DNA of 64,000 nucleotides from JBLHZY01 sp050633265 (lineage in GTDB: Bacteria > Pseudomonadota > Alphaproteobacteria > Rhodobacterales > Rhodobacteraceae). Positions 26,274-35,700 of the stretch are shown here, in pieces. The stretch is from contig JBOEGE010000001.1 in the NCBI GenBank assembly GCA_050633265.1, positions 186,001 through 250,000 on the forward strand, in the 5' to 3' direction. The translations under genes were made by a program, and so were the position numbers. Below the pieces are notes generated by a model that searched no databases, was not told the DNA's origin, and saw nothing but the letters and a program-made list of their open reading frames with translations. Numbering within the stretch: position 1 is the stretch's first letter; the number at the start of each line of letters is the position of its first letter.

Positions 26274-27305
26274 TCATGAAATGCGAATCCTTGGGTTGAG
26301 CAGCACATAGCCGATGTCGGAAATCAGCTGCGTGACCAGCACGACAAAAACCGCAACGACCGAACAGGCGAGCATCAAATCAATGTCATTATTGCCCGCG
26401 GCCTGAACCAATGTCCAACCGAAGCCTTTGAAATTGAACAGGATTTCAACAATCACAACGCCGTTGAGCAACCAAGGGAATTGCAGCATGATCACCGTAA
26501 AAGGCGCGATCAATGCGTTGCGCAGCGCATGGCGCAGCACCACTTTGCCAAAACCCAACCCCTTGAGGCGCGCCGTGCGGATATATTGCGCCGTCATCAC
26601 CTCGGCCATCGAGGCCCGCGTCATCCGCGCCACATAGCCCGCACCAAACAGCGCAATGGTCAGAACCGGCAGGGTGAAATTGGCAAATGTGATCGCATCT
26701 GCCGCCGAGGTCGCCGTTCCTTTAAACCATTTCAGCCCCACAGCCGATGAGGCAAACACCGAGATCAGGATCACACCCGAAACATATTCCGGCGTCGCCG
26801 TTGTGAGGATCGAAAAGGCCGACAATCCGCGATCAAGCTTGGAGCCTTCGCGCATCCCCGCCAAAACACCCGTGATCAGCGCAAGCGGCACCATCACCAC
26901 CATCACCCAAAACATCAACTTGCCCGTAAGCCAAAGCCGCTTGGCAATAATCGCGCTGACATCATCGCGAAACACCGCCGATTGCCCCCATTCGCCCTGC
27001 AAAACCCCGCAAAACCGCGCCCGGCTGCCATCTGCGCGCAGATCACAGCGCGCCGTCTCATCGCTTTCACCGATCCAGGCCGGCGCAACCCCGAGCCATT
27101 CCCCATAACGCACCACCAAAGGGCGCGCATAGCCGTGGCGATCAAGCCAACTAACAACCTCGGCATCGCCCATGCGATTGTTGCCCTGAAACTTGGCGAG
27201 TTTTTCAAGATTGGGCGCAAGGTTGGTCAGCGAAAAGACAATGAAGGTCAGGCAAAGCGCGGTGAGCAGCATCACCCCAAAGCGGCGCAGCAAAAACAGC
27301 AGCAT
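26274..27305 (-). CDS. Peptide-type ABC transporter permease (DppB-like)
   Basis: A 343-residue inner-membrane permease. The N-terminal MLLFLLRRFGVMLLTALCLTF is typical of DppB. The coupling loop YIRTARLKGLGFGKVVLRHALRNALI contacts the ATPase. A periplasmic stretch (residues 60-105) has two cysteines (ARCDLRAD, RFCGVLQGEW) that may form a disulfide. The start follows GGGAGAGGTAG. Together with the other permease it forms the translocation pore. Confidence 0.91.
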   Translation of the reverse strand: MLLFLLRRFGVMLLTALCLTFIVFSLTNLAPNLEKLAKFQGNNRMGDAEVVSWLDRHGYARPLVVRYGEWLGVAPAWIGESDETARCDLRADGSRARFCGVLQGEWGQSAVFRDDVSAIIAKRLWLTGKLMFWVMVVMVPLALITGVLAGMREGSKLDRGLSAFSILTTATPEYVSGVILISVFASSAVGLKWFKGTATSAADAITFANFTLPVLTIALFGAGYVARMTRASMAEVMTAQYIRTARLKGLGFGKVVLRHALRNALIAPFTVIMLQFPWLLNGVVIVEILFNFKGFGWTLVQAAGNNDIDLMLACSVVAVFVVLVTQLISDIGYVLLNPRIRIS

Positions 27306-27370
27306 CTACCTCTCCCTATCGTGATCGCACCAAATGGCGCGCAGATCGCCATTATCAGCACATAAAAGAA

Positions 27371-27403
27371 AGCTCTGCGCGAGCGGCATGCTGGCGCAGA
27401 GCT
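27371..27403 (-). terminator. Intra-operon hairpin after the substrate-binding protein gene
   Basis: A perfect 10-bp stem AGCTCTGCGC / GCGCAGAGCT, followed on the minus strand by TTCTTTTATG, lies between the solute-binding gene and the first permease gene. Such hairpins commonly act as partial terminators or 3'-end stabilisers that keep the binding protein in excess over the membrane components. Confidence 0.7.
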
Positions 27404-27424
27404 GATGGTTGGGCAGGGGGCGGA

Positions 27425-29059
27425 TTACGCCTCAATCCACCATTTATAGAGGTGCATCTCAAAGGTCGGATGCATATCCGCGCCATGCACATTCTCTTTG
27501 AAATGGCGGAAGGTCGAGCGCCAGTAAGGCTGGATCATCACCCCATCGTCTTGCATGATCTTCTCAAGCTTGGCCATCACTTCGCGGCGCGCATCAGCAT
27601 CGGCAATCGAAAGCGCCTCCGTTAGCAGCGTGTCAAACTCGGGGTTGGCCATCGCCGCCTCGTTCCAAGCCTCGCCAGAGCGATATGCAAGCGCAAGAAC
27701 CTGAACCCCAAGCGGGCGCATGTTCCATTCGGTCGCCGAGAACGGATAAACAAGCCAATCATTCCAAAAGGTTGCGGCCGGAATGACCTTGCGCTTGATA
27801 TCAATACCCGCATCGCGAATTTGCGCAGCAACCGCATCACATGTCGCCGATTGATACTCATCATCAATGGAAATCAGCTCAAGCGGGGCGCTCAATTCAC
27901 CCACCTCATCCATCAAGGCCTTTGCCCCCGCAGGATCAGCCTTCAGCGCAGGAAGCGCTGCATATTCGGGGTGAATTTCGCACACATGGTGGTTCTCGGC
28001 GATGGTGCCAAGGCCATTATAGCCAAGCTCAAGGATCACCGCATTATCAACCGCCATTTGCAACGCTTTGCGCACCCGCACATCCGTATAGGGCTCTTGC
28101 TTTTGGTTGAACCGAACACAGACCGTATTGGCCGTTACGGCCTCAGATTTCGCCCAGCCAAGACCATCGAGCACCTCAACAAAATCGCCCGTTGTCTCAT
28201 AGGTCATGTCGATCTCATCCGCATCCGCCGAAGCAACAAGCGCCGCAGGATCAACGCCCAGATCAATGAACTCAATGCGATCGAGGTAAGCGCCTTCACC
28301 CCACCAAGCATGATCGGTGTTTTTCACCAGAACCTGCTTTACACCAACCTCATTCACCTCGGGCAAATAGGGGCCAGTGCCAATCGGCGTATCGCTTGGA
28401 TCGCCGCCCTCATAAGAGCTGTGCACAATCGCAGAAGGGTAATCCGCCATCCCCGGAATGATGGTAATATCCGGCGCGTTCAGCTTGAGGCGCACCGTAT
28501 GATCATCAACAATCACAACCGCGCCCTCGCGCAGCGCTTTGTTCTCATCATCCATCAAGGCCGACATCCGCGAGACCATCGAATTGCCGTCAACCGCCCC
28601 GTCACACCAAAGCGCGATATTGCGGGCCACATCCGCAGCGGTGAAGGCCTCGCCGTTGTTCCAGGTGATGCCTTTGCGCAGATGCAGCACATATTCGGTC
28701 GCGTCGTCATTGACCTCCCAGCTTTCCAGCAAACGGCCGCTAAATGTGCCGTCACTGTTGTATTCCACCAGATATTCAAGCCAGCCGCGGGCGAAATTGG
28801 CCATCTCGGACCAATCCCAAGTGCGCGGATCTTTCAGGCCACGGGTCTTCATCTGAACGCGCAAAGTGCCGCCCATCTGCGGGGTTGCATGGCTGGCCGC
28901 GCGCGCAGGCTGCGCCCCGATCAGCCCATAAGCGGCTGTGCTGGCCACCCCAAGCGCCGTGGCACGGGCCAAAAATTCGCGCCGGTCCAGCAGGCCTTGC
29001 TTGAATTCATCGGCATACATCTTGGCCGCTGTGTGAATTGGCTTGGAAATCTTTGTCAT
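27425..29059 (-). CDS. ABC transporter substrate-binding protein, SBP family 5
   Basis: A 544-residue periplasmic binding protein of the peptide/nickel (SBP_bac_5) family. The N-terminus has a Tat-type signal (DRREFLARATALGV ... GAQPARA), after about 30 leading residues. The family signature is in TEYVLHLRKGITWNNGEAFTAADVA. The C-terminus has MQDDGVMIQPYWRS. The start follows AGGGAGAGAGAC; the open frame upstream is Arg/Lys-rich and lacks coding character. It is the first gene of the importer operon. Peptide, opine or another polar ligand is possible; sequence alone does not tell. Confidence 0.92.
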   Translation of the reverse strand: MTKISKPIHTAAKMYADEFKQGLLDRREFLARATALGVASTAAYGLIGAQPARAASHATPQMGGTLRVQMKTRGLKDPRTWDWSEMANFARGWLEYLVEYNSDGTFSGRLLESWEVNDDATEYVLHLRKGITWNNGEAFTAADVARNIALWCDGAVDGNSMVSRMSALMDDENKALREGAVVIVDDHTVRLKLNAPDITIIPGMADYPSAIVHSSYEGGDPSDTPIGTGPYLPEVNEVGVKQVLVKNTDHAWWGEGAYLDRIEFIDLGVDPAALVASADADEIDMTYETTGDFVEVLDGLGWAKSEAVTANTVCVRFNQKQEPYTDVRVRKALQMAVDNAVILELGYNGLGTIAENHHVCEIHPEYAALPALKADPAGAKALMDEVGELSAPLELISIDDEYQSATCDAVAAQIRDAGIDIKRKVIPAATFWNDWLVYPFSATEWNMRPLGVQVLALAYRSGEAWNEAAMANPEFDTLLTEALSIADADARREVMAKLEKIMQDDGVMIQPYWRSTFRHFKENVHGADMHPTFEMHLYKWWIEA

Positions 29060-29393
29060 GTCTCTCTCCCTAAAGACCTGGCAGCGCATCGCAGCACTTT
29101 GATTGTATCTTATTGTAACAAAACGATTAAACGCGCTTCGTATTTTTGTCTTTGTCTTTGTCTTTATCACGGCGCAGATACTGCCGCGAATTCTGTTTTC
29201 ATCCATCGCCCTGCGGCGCCTCTTGCGGCGCGCGTATCGCGATCTATTTGCGACATTCAAATGTTAGAAAACCGACAAACGCCCATCAATGCAACCCGAA
29301 ACCCCCGAACTTTCCGTGATCCAAGCCGCAGCGGGCCCAAAATCACCGCAGTACAGGGCAATATTTGAGCCGGTAAATAGGGCAGGGTGGCGC
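29060..29393. promoter_or_regulatory. Promoter region of the ABC importer operon
   Basis: This 334-bp spacer lies between the AraC gene and the binding-protein gene, both on the minus strand. It has a good minus-strand -10 (TACAAT, 29102-29107 read on the complement). ATTGTA occurs twice 10 bp apart (29102-29107 and 29112-29117), a spacing suitable for a one-face DNA-binding protein. A TTTGTC hexamer is repeated three times plus a variant (29145-29168). The repeats are candidate AraC-family sites; the rest shows no ORF. Confidence 0.45.
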
Positions 29394-30197
29394 CTAGCCC
29401 TTGGTGCGGAAATCCGAAGGGGTCACACCGGTTTGTTTGTGAAAGGCGCGGGTGAAATAGGCCGCCGAAGCAAAGCCCAATTCAGAGGCGATCTCTTTGA
29501 CCGGTTTCTGCGTATCAGCCAGCATCCGGCGCGCTTCAAAATGGATCCGGTCGCTCAAAATCGCCGAGGCCGGGCGCGCGCATGCGATGTTGCAAGCGCG
29601 GCTCAAATGGGTCGAGGTGACACCAAGCGCCTTGGCATAATCCGAAACCGCTTTGCCGCTCATGAATTCTTCCTCGACCATTGCCGAATAGGCCGCAGCA
29701 AGGCGGCGCGAGGCATCCGGGAGCATCTCCATCTCGGGCATCAAATCCATCTGCCGCTCGATCCAAACCGAGATAAGCCCGGCGTGATGGCCAAGGGCGC
29801 GGTCGCGCGCAGGAAGGTCGCGCTCAAGCTCGCGCGAAAGATTATCGATCATCACCGTCAGCTCGCCCTGTTGAACCGCATCGCGAAAGCGCAGATGGAT
29901 CGGCGCATTGGGCAACATCAAGGTCGGATCATTGGGCAGAAAAACCGCCGAACCAAAGACCTGCCCAGAGGTTTCAAACCCATGCATAACCCCGGCCGGA
30001 AGAAAGACCAGATTATGCGCCCCAAAGCCGCGCGTAACACCAGAAACGGTGATCCGTCCTTGGCCACGGGTGAACCACAAAAGCATCGGTTGGCGATAAG
30101 AGCGCATCGCCTCAACCCGCCAGCGGCCCCCTTGCACAAACCGATTGAGCGGCGTGACACGATAGCTTGGGGCCGGGCTTTCGGGGATTATTGTCAT
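29394..30197 (-). CDS. AraC-family transcriptional regulator
   Basis: A 267-residue regulator with an N-terminal cupin-like sensing domain (about residues 15-100; FLPAGVMHGF) and a C-terminal double helix-turn-helix (about 165-267). The second HTH shows the family consensus KEIASELGFASAAYFTRAFHKQTGVTPSDFR. It is directly upstream of, and in the same direction as, the ABC importer operon, so it is the probable activator of that operon. The effector is unknown. Confidence 0.9.
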   Translation of the reverse strand: MTIIPESPAPSYRVTPLNRFVQGGRWRVEAMRSYRQPMLLWFTRGQGRITVSGVTRGFGAHNLVFLPAGVMHGFETSGQVFGSAVFLPNDPTLMLPNAPIHLRFRDAVQQGELTVMIDNLSRELERDLPARDRALGHHAGLISVWIERQMDLMPEMEMLPDASRRLAAAYSAMVEEEFMSGKAVSDYAKALGVTSTHLSRACNIACARPASAILSDRIHFEARRMLADTQKPVKEIASELGFASAAYFTRAFHKQTGVTPSDFRTKG

Positions 30198-30323
30198 GTT
30201 GGGCAGTCCTTAGAGCGATGTTCGATTTGTACTAGTTTAGCGCAGTCCGAAATCTGGCCATAGGATTTTATTCAATGATTTGAGCGCCTAAGCTGAATGT
30301 TGCCGCGCTGCAATGGGCGATAG

Positions 30324-31226
30324 TTAGGCAGACGATATCTTGTGCCATGCCTTCATTCTGGACCGAAACCATGTGCGTTGACGTTTGGCATATTGGCGGG
30401 TTGCCGCCTGCGCCAATCGCTGCGCCTCCTCTAAAGGCAATGTACCGCGCAAATGTGCGATAAGTTCTGCTGCACCGATGGCCTTGGAAGCAGGCCAAGA
30501 CGAATCCCATGTCGAGAGATTCGCCCGCGCCTCCTCAAGCGCGCCGCCATTGATCATCATCTCAAAGCGGCGATCAATCCGCGCCGCCAGCCAATCGCGC
30601 TGTGCATCCACAACAAATGCAGCCGCCTTTTGAAGCGGCAAGAGCGGTGCCGGGGTCTCTTCTTGCCAGGCCGCAATCCCGCGCCCGGTGCTGCGCAAAA
30701 CCTCCCAGGCGCGCTGCACCCGCACTGGATTGAGCTGATCAATTTTGGCCGCCGATTTTGGATCCTGCGCCGTCAATTCCGCCAAGAGCCCCGCAGGCCC
30801 CTCGGCGGCCATCCTTTGATCTGCAAGGGCACGAATCTCTGGCGGGGTTGGGGGGATTTGCGCAAGCCCTTCGGTTAGCGCGCTAAAGTATAGCCCGGTG
30901 CCCCCAACGATGATCGGGCGCGCTTTTGCGGCCAAAAACGGCGCAATATCCCGCAGCCAATGGCCAACCGAATAGGCCGCATCTCCGGGCAAAAACCCAT
31001 AGAGCGCATGCGGGGCCAAAGCTTCATCCGCCGCCGAGGGGCGCGCAGTAAGAACCCGCCAATTGGCGAATATCTGCAACGCATCTGCATTCAGGATCAC
31101 GCCGCCCTGGGCCTGCGCAATCTCAAGCGCCAGAGCGGATTTGCCGCTGGCGGTTGGGCCTGCGATCAAGACCGGCTGTTCGGGGGAAATCTTGGCCAGC
31201 AGTTCGCGCATTACGTGCATGCCCAT
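30324..31226 (-). CDS. miaA: tRNA dimethylallyltransferase MiaA
   Basis: MiaA attaches dimethylallyl from DMAPP to A37 of tRNAs that read UNN codons. The 300-residue protein has the P-loop GPTASGKSALA, the catalytic Asp in LNADALQIF (usual family form DSMQVY, here ADALQIF with the D kept), GGTGLYFSAL and the C-terminal RTWFRSRMKAWHK. Starts 2 or 5 codons downstream are equally possible; no ribosome-binding site is decisive. It diverges from pyrH. Its substrate DMAPP comes from the DXP pathway, whose dxr gene is also in this window. Confidence 0.94.
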   Translation of the reverse strand: MGMHVMRELLAKISPEQPVLIAGPTASGKSALALEIAQAQGGVILNADALQIFANWRVLTARPSAADEALAPHALYGFLPGDAAYSVGHWLRDIAPFLAAKARPIIVGGTGLYFSALTEGLAQIPPTPPEIRALADQRMAAEGPAGLLAELTAQDPKSAAKIDQLNPVRVQRAWEVLRSTGRGIAAWQEETPAPLLPLQKAAAFVVDAQRDWLAARIDRRFEMMINGGALEEARANLSTWDSSWPASKAIGAAELIAHLRGTLPLEEAQRLAQAATRQYAKRQRTWFRSRMKAWHKISSA

Positions 31227-31365
31227 GGGCGCGCGCAGAGGGCAATTTTGGCCGCCGCCACGACACCAATCCGCCTGGGCAAAACTTTTCCCAATCCCGC
31301 ATTGAACCTTGCGCCATTTTGCAGCATTTTGCCCCCGACATCATAAACCAAGTGGAGCCCTTCAT

Positions 31366-32103
31366 ATGTCCGAGCCCGCGCGCAGCCAACCCTCCACGAA
31401 ATATCGCCGCGTTTTGTTAAAAATCTCTGGCGAGGCGCTGATGGGCCCGCAAGGATATGGGCTTCACCCCCCCACAGTTGAGCGCATCGCCCGCGAAATT
31501 CAAGCCGTCCATGGGATGGGGGTTGAGATTTGCATGGTCATCGGCGGCGGCAATATTTTTCGCGGCCTTCAGGGCAGCGCCCAAGGGATGGAGCGCACGA
31601 CAGCCGATTACATGGGCATGCTTGCCACCGTGATGAATGCGCTGGCAATGCAGGGCGCGCTCGAGGCGCTTGAGATCAACACCCGCGTGATCTCGGCCAT
31701 CCCGATGGACACAGTCTGCGAGCCCTATATTCGCCGCCGCGCTGTTCGACATCTTGAAAAGGGCCGCGTTTGCATCTTTGCCGCCGGAACAGGCAATCCC
31801 TATTTCACCACCGATACCGCCGCGACCCTGCGCGCCAATGAGATGTCTTGCGAGGCGATCTTTAAGGGAACCAAAGTAGATGGGGTCTATGATAAAGACC
31901 CGGCCAAACATGCCGATGCCAAGCGCTTTGAGCGGGTCTCTTATGATGAGGTGCTGCAAAAGCATCTGGGGGTAATGGATGCCTCGGCGATCGCATTGGC
32001 GCGCGACAACAGCCTGCCGATCATCGTCTTCTCCCTAGACGAACCGGGCGGCTTTTGCGGCATTCTGGCAGGCGAGGGCACCTATACAACGGTGCATGAT
32101 TAA
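31366..32103 (+). CDS. pyrH: UMP kinase PyrH
   Basis: PyrH phosphorylates UMP to UDP; it is an amino-acid-kinase-fold enzyme unrelated to eukaryotic UMP/CMP kinases. The 245-residue protein shows KISGEALMG, VIGGGNIFRG, RRAVRHLEKGRVCIFAAGTGNPYFTTD and KVDGVYDKDP. The start follows GTGGAG; a 19-codon upstream extension has no such site. First gene of the plus-strand block that runs to lpxB. Confidence 0.97.
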   Translation: MSEPARSQPSTKYRRVLLKISGEALMGPQGYGLHPPTVERIAREIQAVHGMGVEICMVIGGGNIFRGLQGSAQGMERTTADYMGMLATVMNALAMQGALEALEINTRVISAIPMDTVCEPYIRRRAVRHLEKGRVCIFAAGTGNPYFTTDTAATLRANEMSCEAIFKGTKVDGVYDKDPAKHADAKRFERVSYDEVLQKHLGVMDASAIALARDNSLPIIVFSLDEPGGFCGILAGEGTYTTVHD

Positions 32104-32262
32104 GCCGCGCAGCCCCGATTATCTGCGCGCAACAGGCGATGATAGAGGGCAAAAACCGGATCGCGGTTCCCCCTTACATCAATGCAAAACCCTTGGTATA
32201 CATGCCAAAAGCGCCGCCAAATAGGGCGCAACACCGCGATAACAACAGAAGAGACTTGGGCA

Positions 32263-32823
32263 ATGGCAGATGATTTTGAACTGGATATCGACGATCTAGA
32301 GCGCCGGATGGATGGCGCCATGGCATCGCTTCGCACCGAATTTGCATCCCTAAGAACCGGCCGCGGCTCTGCCTCGATGCTGGATCCGATCATGGTCGAT
32401 GCTTACGGCTCACTGACCCCGATCAACCAAGTCGGAACAGTCAATGTTCCCGAACCGCGCATGGTGACGGTGAATGTTTGGGACAAGGGCCTTGTTGGCA
32501 AAGTTGAAAAAGCCATTCGCGAAAGCGGCCTTGGCATCAACCCGCAACTCAACGGCACAATCATCATGCTGCCGATCCCCGAGCTCAATGAAGAACGCCG
32601 CCGCGAGCTAACCAAAGTTGCCGCCCAATACGCCGAAAGCGCGCGAATTTCGGTGCGCAATGTGCGCCGCGATGGCATGGATCAGATCAAAAAAGCCAAA
32701 GACACCATCGGCGAGGATGATCAAAAATTCTGGCACGATGAAGTCCAAACCCTAACGGACAAACATATCGCCGCTGTCGATGCGGCCCTCGAAAACAAAC
32801 AAGCCGAGATCATGCACGTCTAA
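32263..32823 (+). CDS. frr: Ribosome recycling factor
   Basis: A 186-residue RRF, which with EF-G splits post-termination ribosomes. Signatures: LRTGRGSASMLDPIMVDAYG, the NVRRDGMDQIKKAKD helix and a C-terminal helical bundle arm. The chosen start is MADDFELD; an N-terminal extension of 27 residues is not seen in the family. It follows pyrH, the standard pyrH-frr order. Confidence 0.97.
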   Translation: MADDFELDIDDLERRMDGAMASLRTEFASLRTGRGSASMLDPIMVDAYGSLTPINQVGTVNVPEPRMVTVNVWDKGLVGKVEKAIRESGLGINPQLNGTIIMLPIPELNEERRRELTKVAAQYAESARISVRNVRRDGMDQIKKAKDTIGEDDQKFWHDEVQTLTDKHIAAVDAALENKQAEIMHV

Positions 32824-32921
32824 CGTTTGGGGCCAAACCAAGCGCAAATGGCGCGTGCAGACCCGCGCCCAATGCAGTTCACGCCTCGCCGCGCGGCCTG
32901 CCAGTATATTACGAGGGGCAG

Positions 32922-33641
32922 ATGAAAGACATGGATCCAAGCGGCCCAACCCATGTGGCCATTATCATGGATGGCAATGGCCGTTGGGCCACGTCTCGCG
33001 GCAAACCGCGCCTGTTTGGCCATCATGCGGGCGCCAAACGGGTGCGCGAAGTTGTGAATGCCTGCCCGGATTTGGGCGTGAAATACGTAACCATCTTTGC
33101 CTTCTCGACCGAGAATTGGAAACGGACCCAATCCGAGGTTTCCGGCCTTATGTCCTTGTTTCGCCGCTATATTGTGAAAGAGGCCAAGGAGCTTTTCAAA
33201 GAAGGTGTGCGGGTGCGTTTTATCGGCGATCGGGTGCGCCTTGATGAAAAGCTCGTTAAAATGATGGATGAGCTCGAAGACCTGACCAAGGATTGCAGCC
33301 GGGTAAACCTGACCATTGCGCTTAATTACGGCGGGCGCGATGAAGTTGCCCGCGCCACCAAACGCCTGGCCGAAGATGTGGCCGCGGGCAAGCTTGATCC
33401 GGCGGATGTCGATGAAGAAACCCTGCCGCGCTATCTTGATACATGCGTGCTGCCCGATCCTGATCTGGTGATCCGAACCTCGGGCGAGGCGCGCATTTCC
33501 AACTTCCTGCTTTGGCAATCGGCCTATGCGGAATATGAATTCATCGAGACATTATGGCCCGATTTCACCAAGGATATTTTTGCGGACATCGTGAAAAACT
33601 ACGGCAAACGTGATCGCCGCTTTGGAGCCGTCAAAGCATGA
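32922..33641 (+). CDS. uppS: Isoprenyl (undecaprenyl) diphosphate synthase UppS
   Basis: UppS makes the C55 lipid carrier for cell-wall polymers by cis-addition of IPP to FPP. The 239-residue protein has IIMDGNGRWA with catalytic D17, HHAGAKRV, and RTSGEARISNFLLWQSAYAEYEF. Its stop overlaps the cdsA start (ATGA). Confidence 0.97.
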   Translation: MKDMDPSGPTHVAIIMDGNGRWATSRGKPRLFGHHAGAKRVREVVNACPDLGVKYVTIFAFSTENWKRTQSEVSGLMSLFRRYIVKEAKELFKEGVRVRFIGDRVRLDEKLVKMMDELEDLTKDCSRVNLTIALNYGGRDEVARATKRLAEDVAAGKLDPADVDEETLPRYLDTCVLPDPDLVIRTSGEARISNFLLWQSAYAEYEFIETLWPDFTKDIFADIVKNYGKRDRRFGAVKA

Positions 33642-34486
33642 GCAATTGGAGCGACCTCGCCCCGCGCGTGATCTCTGGCGTGGCTATGGCGGCTGTGGCA
33701 GCGCTTGCCGTTTGGCTCGGCGGGCCCGTGTTGCTCGTGATGCTCGCGATTTGCGCCGGGTTGATGCAATGGGAACTGGCGCGCATTTGCGATCCTGAAA
33801 AGAAAAGGGCGGCGATCTGGCTTGGCGTCATCGGCGGCATTCCCCTCTTAAGCATTAATTTTTTGGATGAGTTCTTGGACCTAATTGGTTCAACTTGGGA
33901 CAGTTTTGTGTTGGTTCTTTTCGCTGTATCAATTGTCCTGCCGAGCATCGTCGGATTATTTCTGCTGTCGAAAAAACGAAAACTTCATGCGTCCTATGCG
34001 CTCGCGATACAAATAACGGCCATCGTTCTCATTGTCCTTCGTGAGACCCACTCAGCGTTTGTGCTGCTTTTCCTTATCGGTGTTGTCGTGATTACCGATG
34101 TTGCTGGCTATTTCGCGGGTCGTCTCATTGGCGGGCCGAAATTCTGGCCCAAGATAAGCCCAAAGAAAACGTGGTCTGGGACGATTGCTGGTTGGATTGG
34201 CGCAGCAATTTTTGCCTGGGCATTTTCCTATTTTGCCAAAGCCGAAAGTGAGCTTGGCTCCGTGCTAATGTTTATGTTCATAGCCGTCTTACTTTCTTTC
34301 GCAGGGCAAATGGGCGATATCGTGGAAAGCGCGATGAAACGAAGCGCCGGGATCAAGGATTCCTCAAATCTCATTCCGGGCCATGGCGGCTTTTTGGATC
34401 GCTTTGATGCCATTATCGGCGCCTGTGTCCTCGGCGCAACCATGGCTGTCGTGATGTTCATCTATGTAGTTATAGTCGGTCTCTAG
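33638..34486 (+). CDS. cdsA: Phosphatidate cytidylyltransferase CdsA
   Basis: CdsA makes CDP-diacylglycerol from phosphatidate and CTP, the entry to all phospholipids. The 282-residue polytopic membrane protein ends with the CDP-alcohol signature region GDIVESAMKRSAGIKDSSNLIPGHGGFLDRFDA. Length fits. From about position 33840 to the end the DNA is AT-richer and uses TTA, ATA and TCA codons more than the first 200 bp and the flanking genes, so the 3' two thirds may come from a recombination event. The protein looks intact. Confidence 0.96.
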   Translation: MSNWSDLAPRVISGVAMAAVAALAVWLGGPVLLVMLAICAGLMQWELARICDPEKKRAAIWLGVIGGIPLLSINFLDEFLDLIGSTWDSFVLVLFAVSIVLPSIVGLFLLSKKRKLHASYALAIQITAIVLIVLRETHSAFVLLFLIGVVVITDVAGYFAGRLIGGPKFWPKISPKKTWSGTIAGWIGAAIFAWAFSYFAKAESELGSVLMFMFIAVLLSFAGQMGDIVESAMKRSAGIKDSSNLIPGHGGFLDRFDAIIGACVLGATMAVVMFIYVVIVGL

Positions 34487-34503
34487 AAGGGCCAAACAGG
34501 CAT

Positions 34504-35697
34504 ATGCGCAAAATTTCCATCTTTGGGGCGACAGGCTCAATCGGGCAGAGCACGCTTGATCTGATCCGGCGCGATGCGCAGGCCTATGATGTTGTCGCGC
34601 TCACCGGCGGGCAGAACATTGCCCAGCTTGCGCGCGATGCGATTGAATTTGGTGCGGATGTTGCGCTTACAGCCGATGAGGCGAAATTGGATGCGCTGCG
34701 TGAAGCGCTCGCCGGATCGGGCGTTGAAGCCGCCGCCGGGCAGGGCGCCATCAGGGATGCTGCCAGCCGCCCCGCTGATTGGGCCATGTCGGCCATCGTG
34801 GGCGCTGCTGGCCTTGCGCCGGGTTTGGAAGCGCTCAAACAAGGCGCGACCCTTGCACTGGCCAATAAGGAAAGCATGGTCACTGCCGGGCCATTGATGC
34901 GCGCCGCTGCTGCCAAACATGGCGCGGCCCTTTTGCCCGTCGATAGCGAGCATTCCGCCGTGATGCAGGCGATGGAAGGCGGGCGGCTGGAAGAGATCGA
35001 GAGCGTGACAATCACCGCCTCAGGCGGGCCGTTTCGAACATGGGATCAGGCCGCGCTTGAAAAGGCGACCCTGAAAGAGGCGGGCAATCACCCCACATGG
35101 GATATGGGCCAGCGGATCACCATTGACAGCGCCTCGATGTTTAACAAAGCCCTTGAAGTGATTGAAGCCAAAGAGCTTTTTGCCCTTACGCCCGATCAGA
35201 TCAAAGTTCTCGTTCATCCCGAAAGCATCATTCACGCGCTTGTCGCGTATAGTGACGGCGGCGTGATGGCCCATATGGGTGCGCCGGATATGCGCCACGC
35301 GATCGGCTATGCGCTGCATCACCCCGTGCGGCGCGCACTGCCTGTGGCGCGGCTTGATCTGGCCAGCATCGGCGCGCTGACTTTTGAATCCCCCGATCCC
35401 ATCCGCTTTCCCGCGCTGCGCCTCGCGCGTGAAGTGATGGAGGAGGGCGGGATGGCGGGTGCGGCCTTTAACGCCGCCAAAGAGCGCGCGCTTGATCATT
35501 TCATTGCAGGCGAGATCGGCTTTTGCGATATGGCGCGTGTGGTTGAGGATGTGCTCACGCAGATGTGCGGCCAAGACAGCCCATCGGGGGGCCACATTCA
35601 TGCCGCCTTTACCTATGATAACGTGATCGAAACGGATCGCATTGCGCGCCTGAAAGCCTCCCAAAGCGTGGCACGGTGCAGAGCAGAAAAGGACTAA
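34504..35697 (+). CDS. dxr: 1-deoxy-D-xylulose 5-phosphate reductoisomerase
   Basis: Dxr converts DXP to MEP, the committed step of the non-mevalonate isoprenoid pathway, with NADPH and a divalent metal. The 397-residue protein has the Rossmann motif GATGSIGQSTLDLI, NKESMV, PVDSEHSA with the metal-binding D and E, TASGGPFRTW and SIIHALVAYSDG. It provides precursors to UppS next to it and MiaA upstream. Confidence 0.97.
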   Translation: MRKISIFGATGSIGQSTLDLIRRDAQAYDVVALTGGQNIAQLARDAIEFGADVALTADEAKLDALREALAGSGVEAAAGQGAIRDAASRPADWAMSAIVGAAGLAPGLEALKQGATLALANKESMVTAGPLMRAAAAKHGAALLPVDSEHSAVMQAMEGGRLEEIESVTITASGGPFRTWDQAALEKATLKEAGNHPTWDMGQRITIDSASMFNKALEVIEAKELFALTPDQIKVLVHPESIIHALVAYSDGGVMAHMGAPDMRHAIGYALHHPVRRALPVARLDLASIGALTFESPDPIRFPALRLAREVMEEGGMAGAAFNAAKERALDHFIAGEIGFCDMARVVEDVLTQMCGQDSPSGGHIHAAFTYDNVIETDRIARLKASQSVARCRAEKD

Positions 35698-35700
35698 CCC

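Noticed and set aside
27821..29368. Plus-strand ORF of 515 codons opposite the substrate-binding protein gene
   Set aside because: Antisense shadow of the SBP gene; composition is His/Arg/Ile-rich without coding character.
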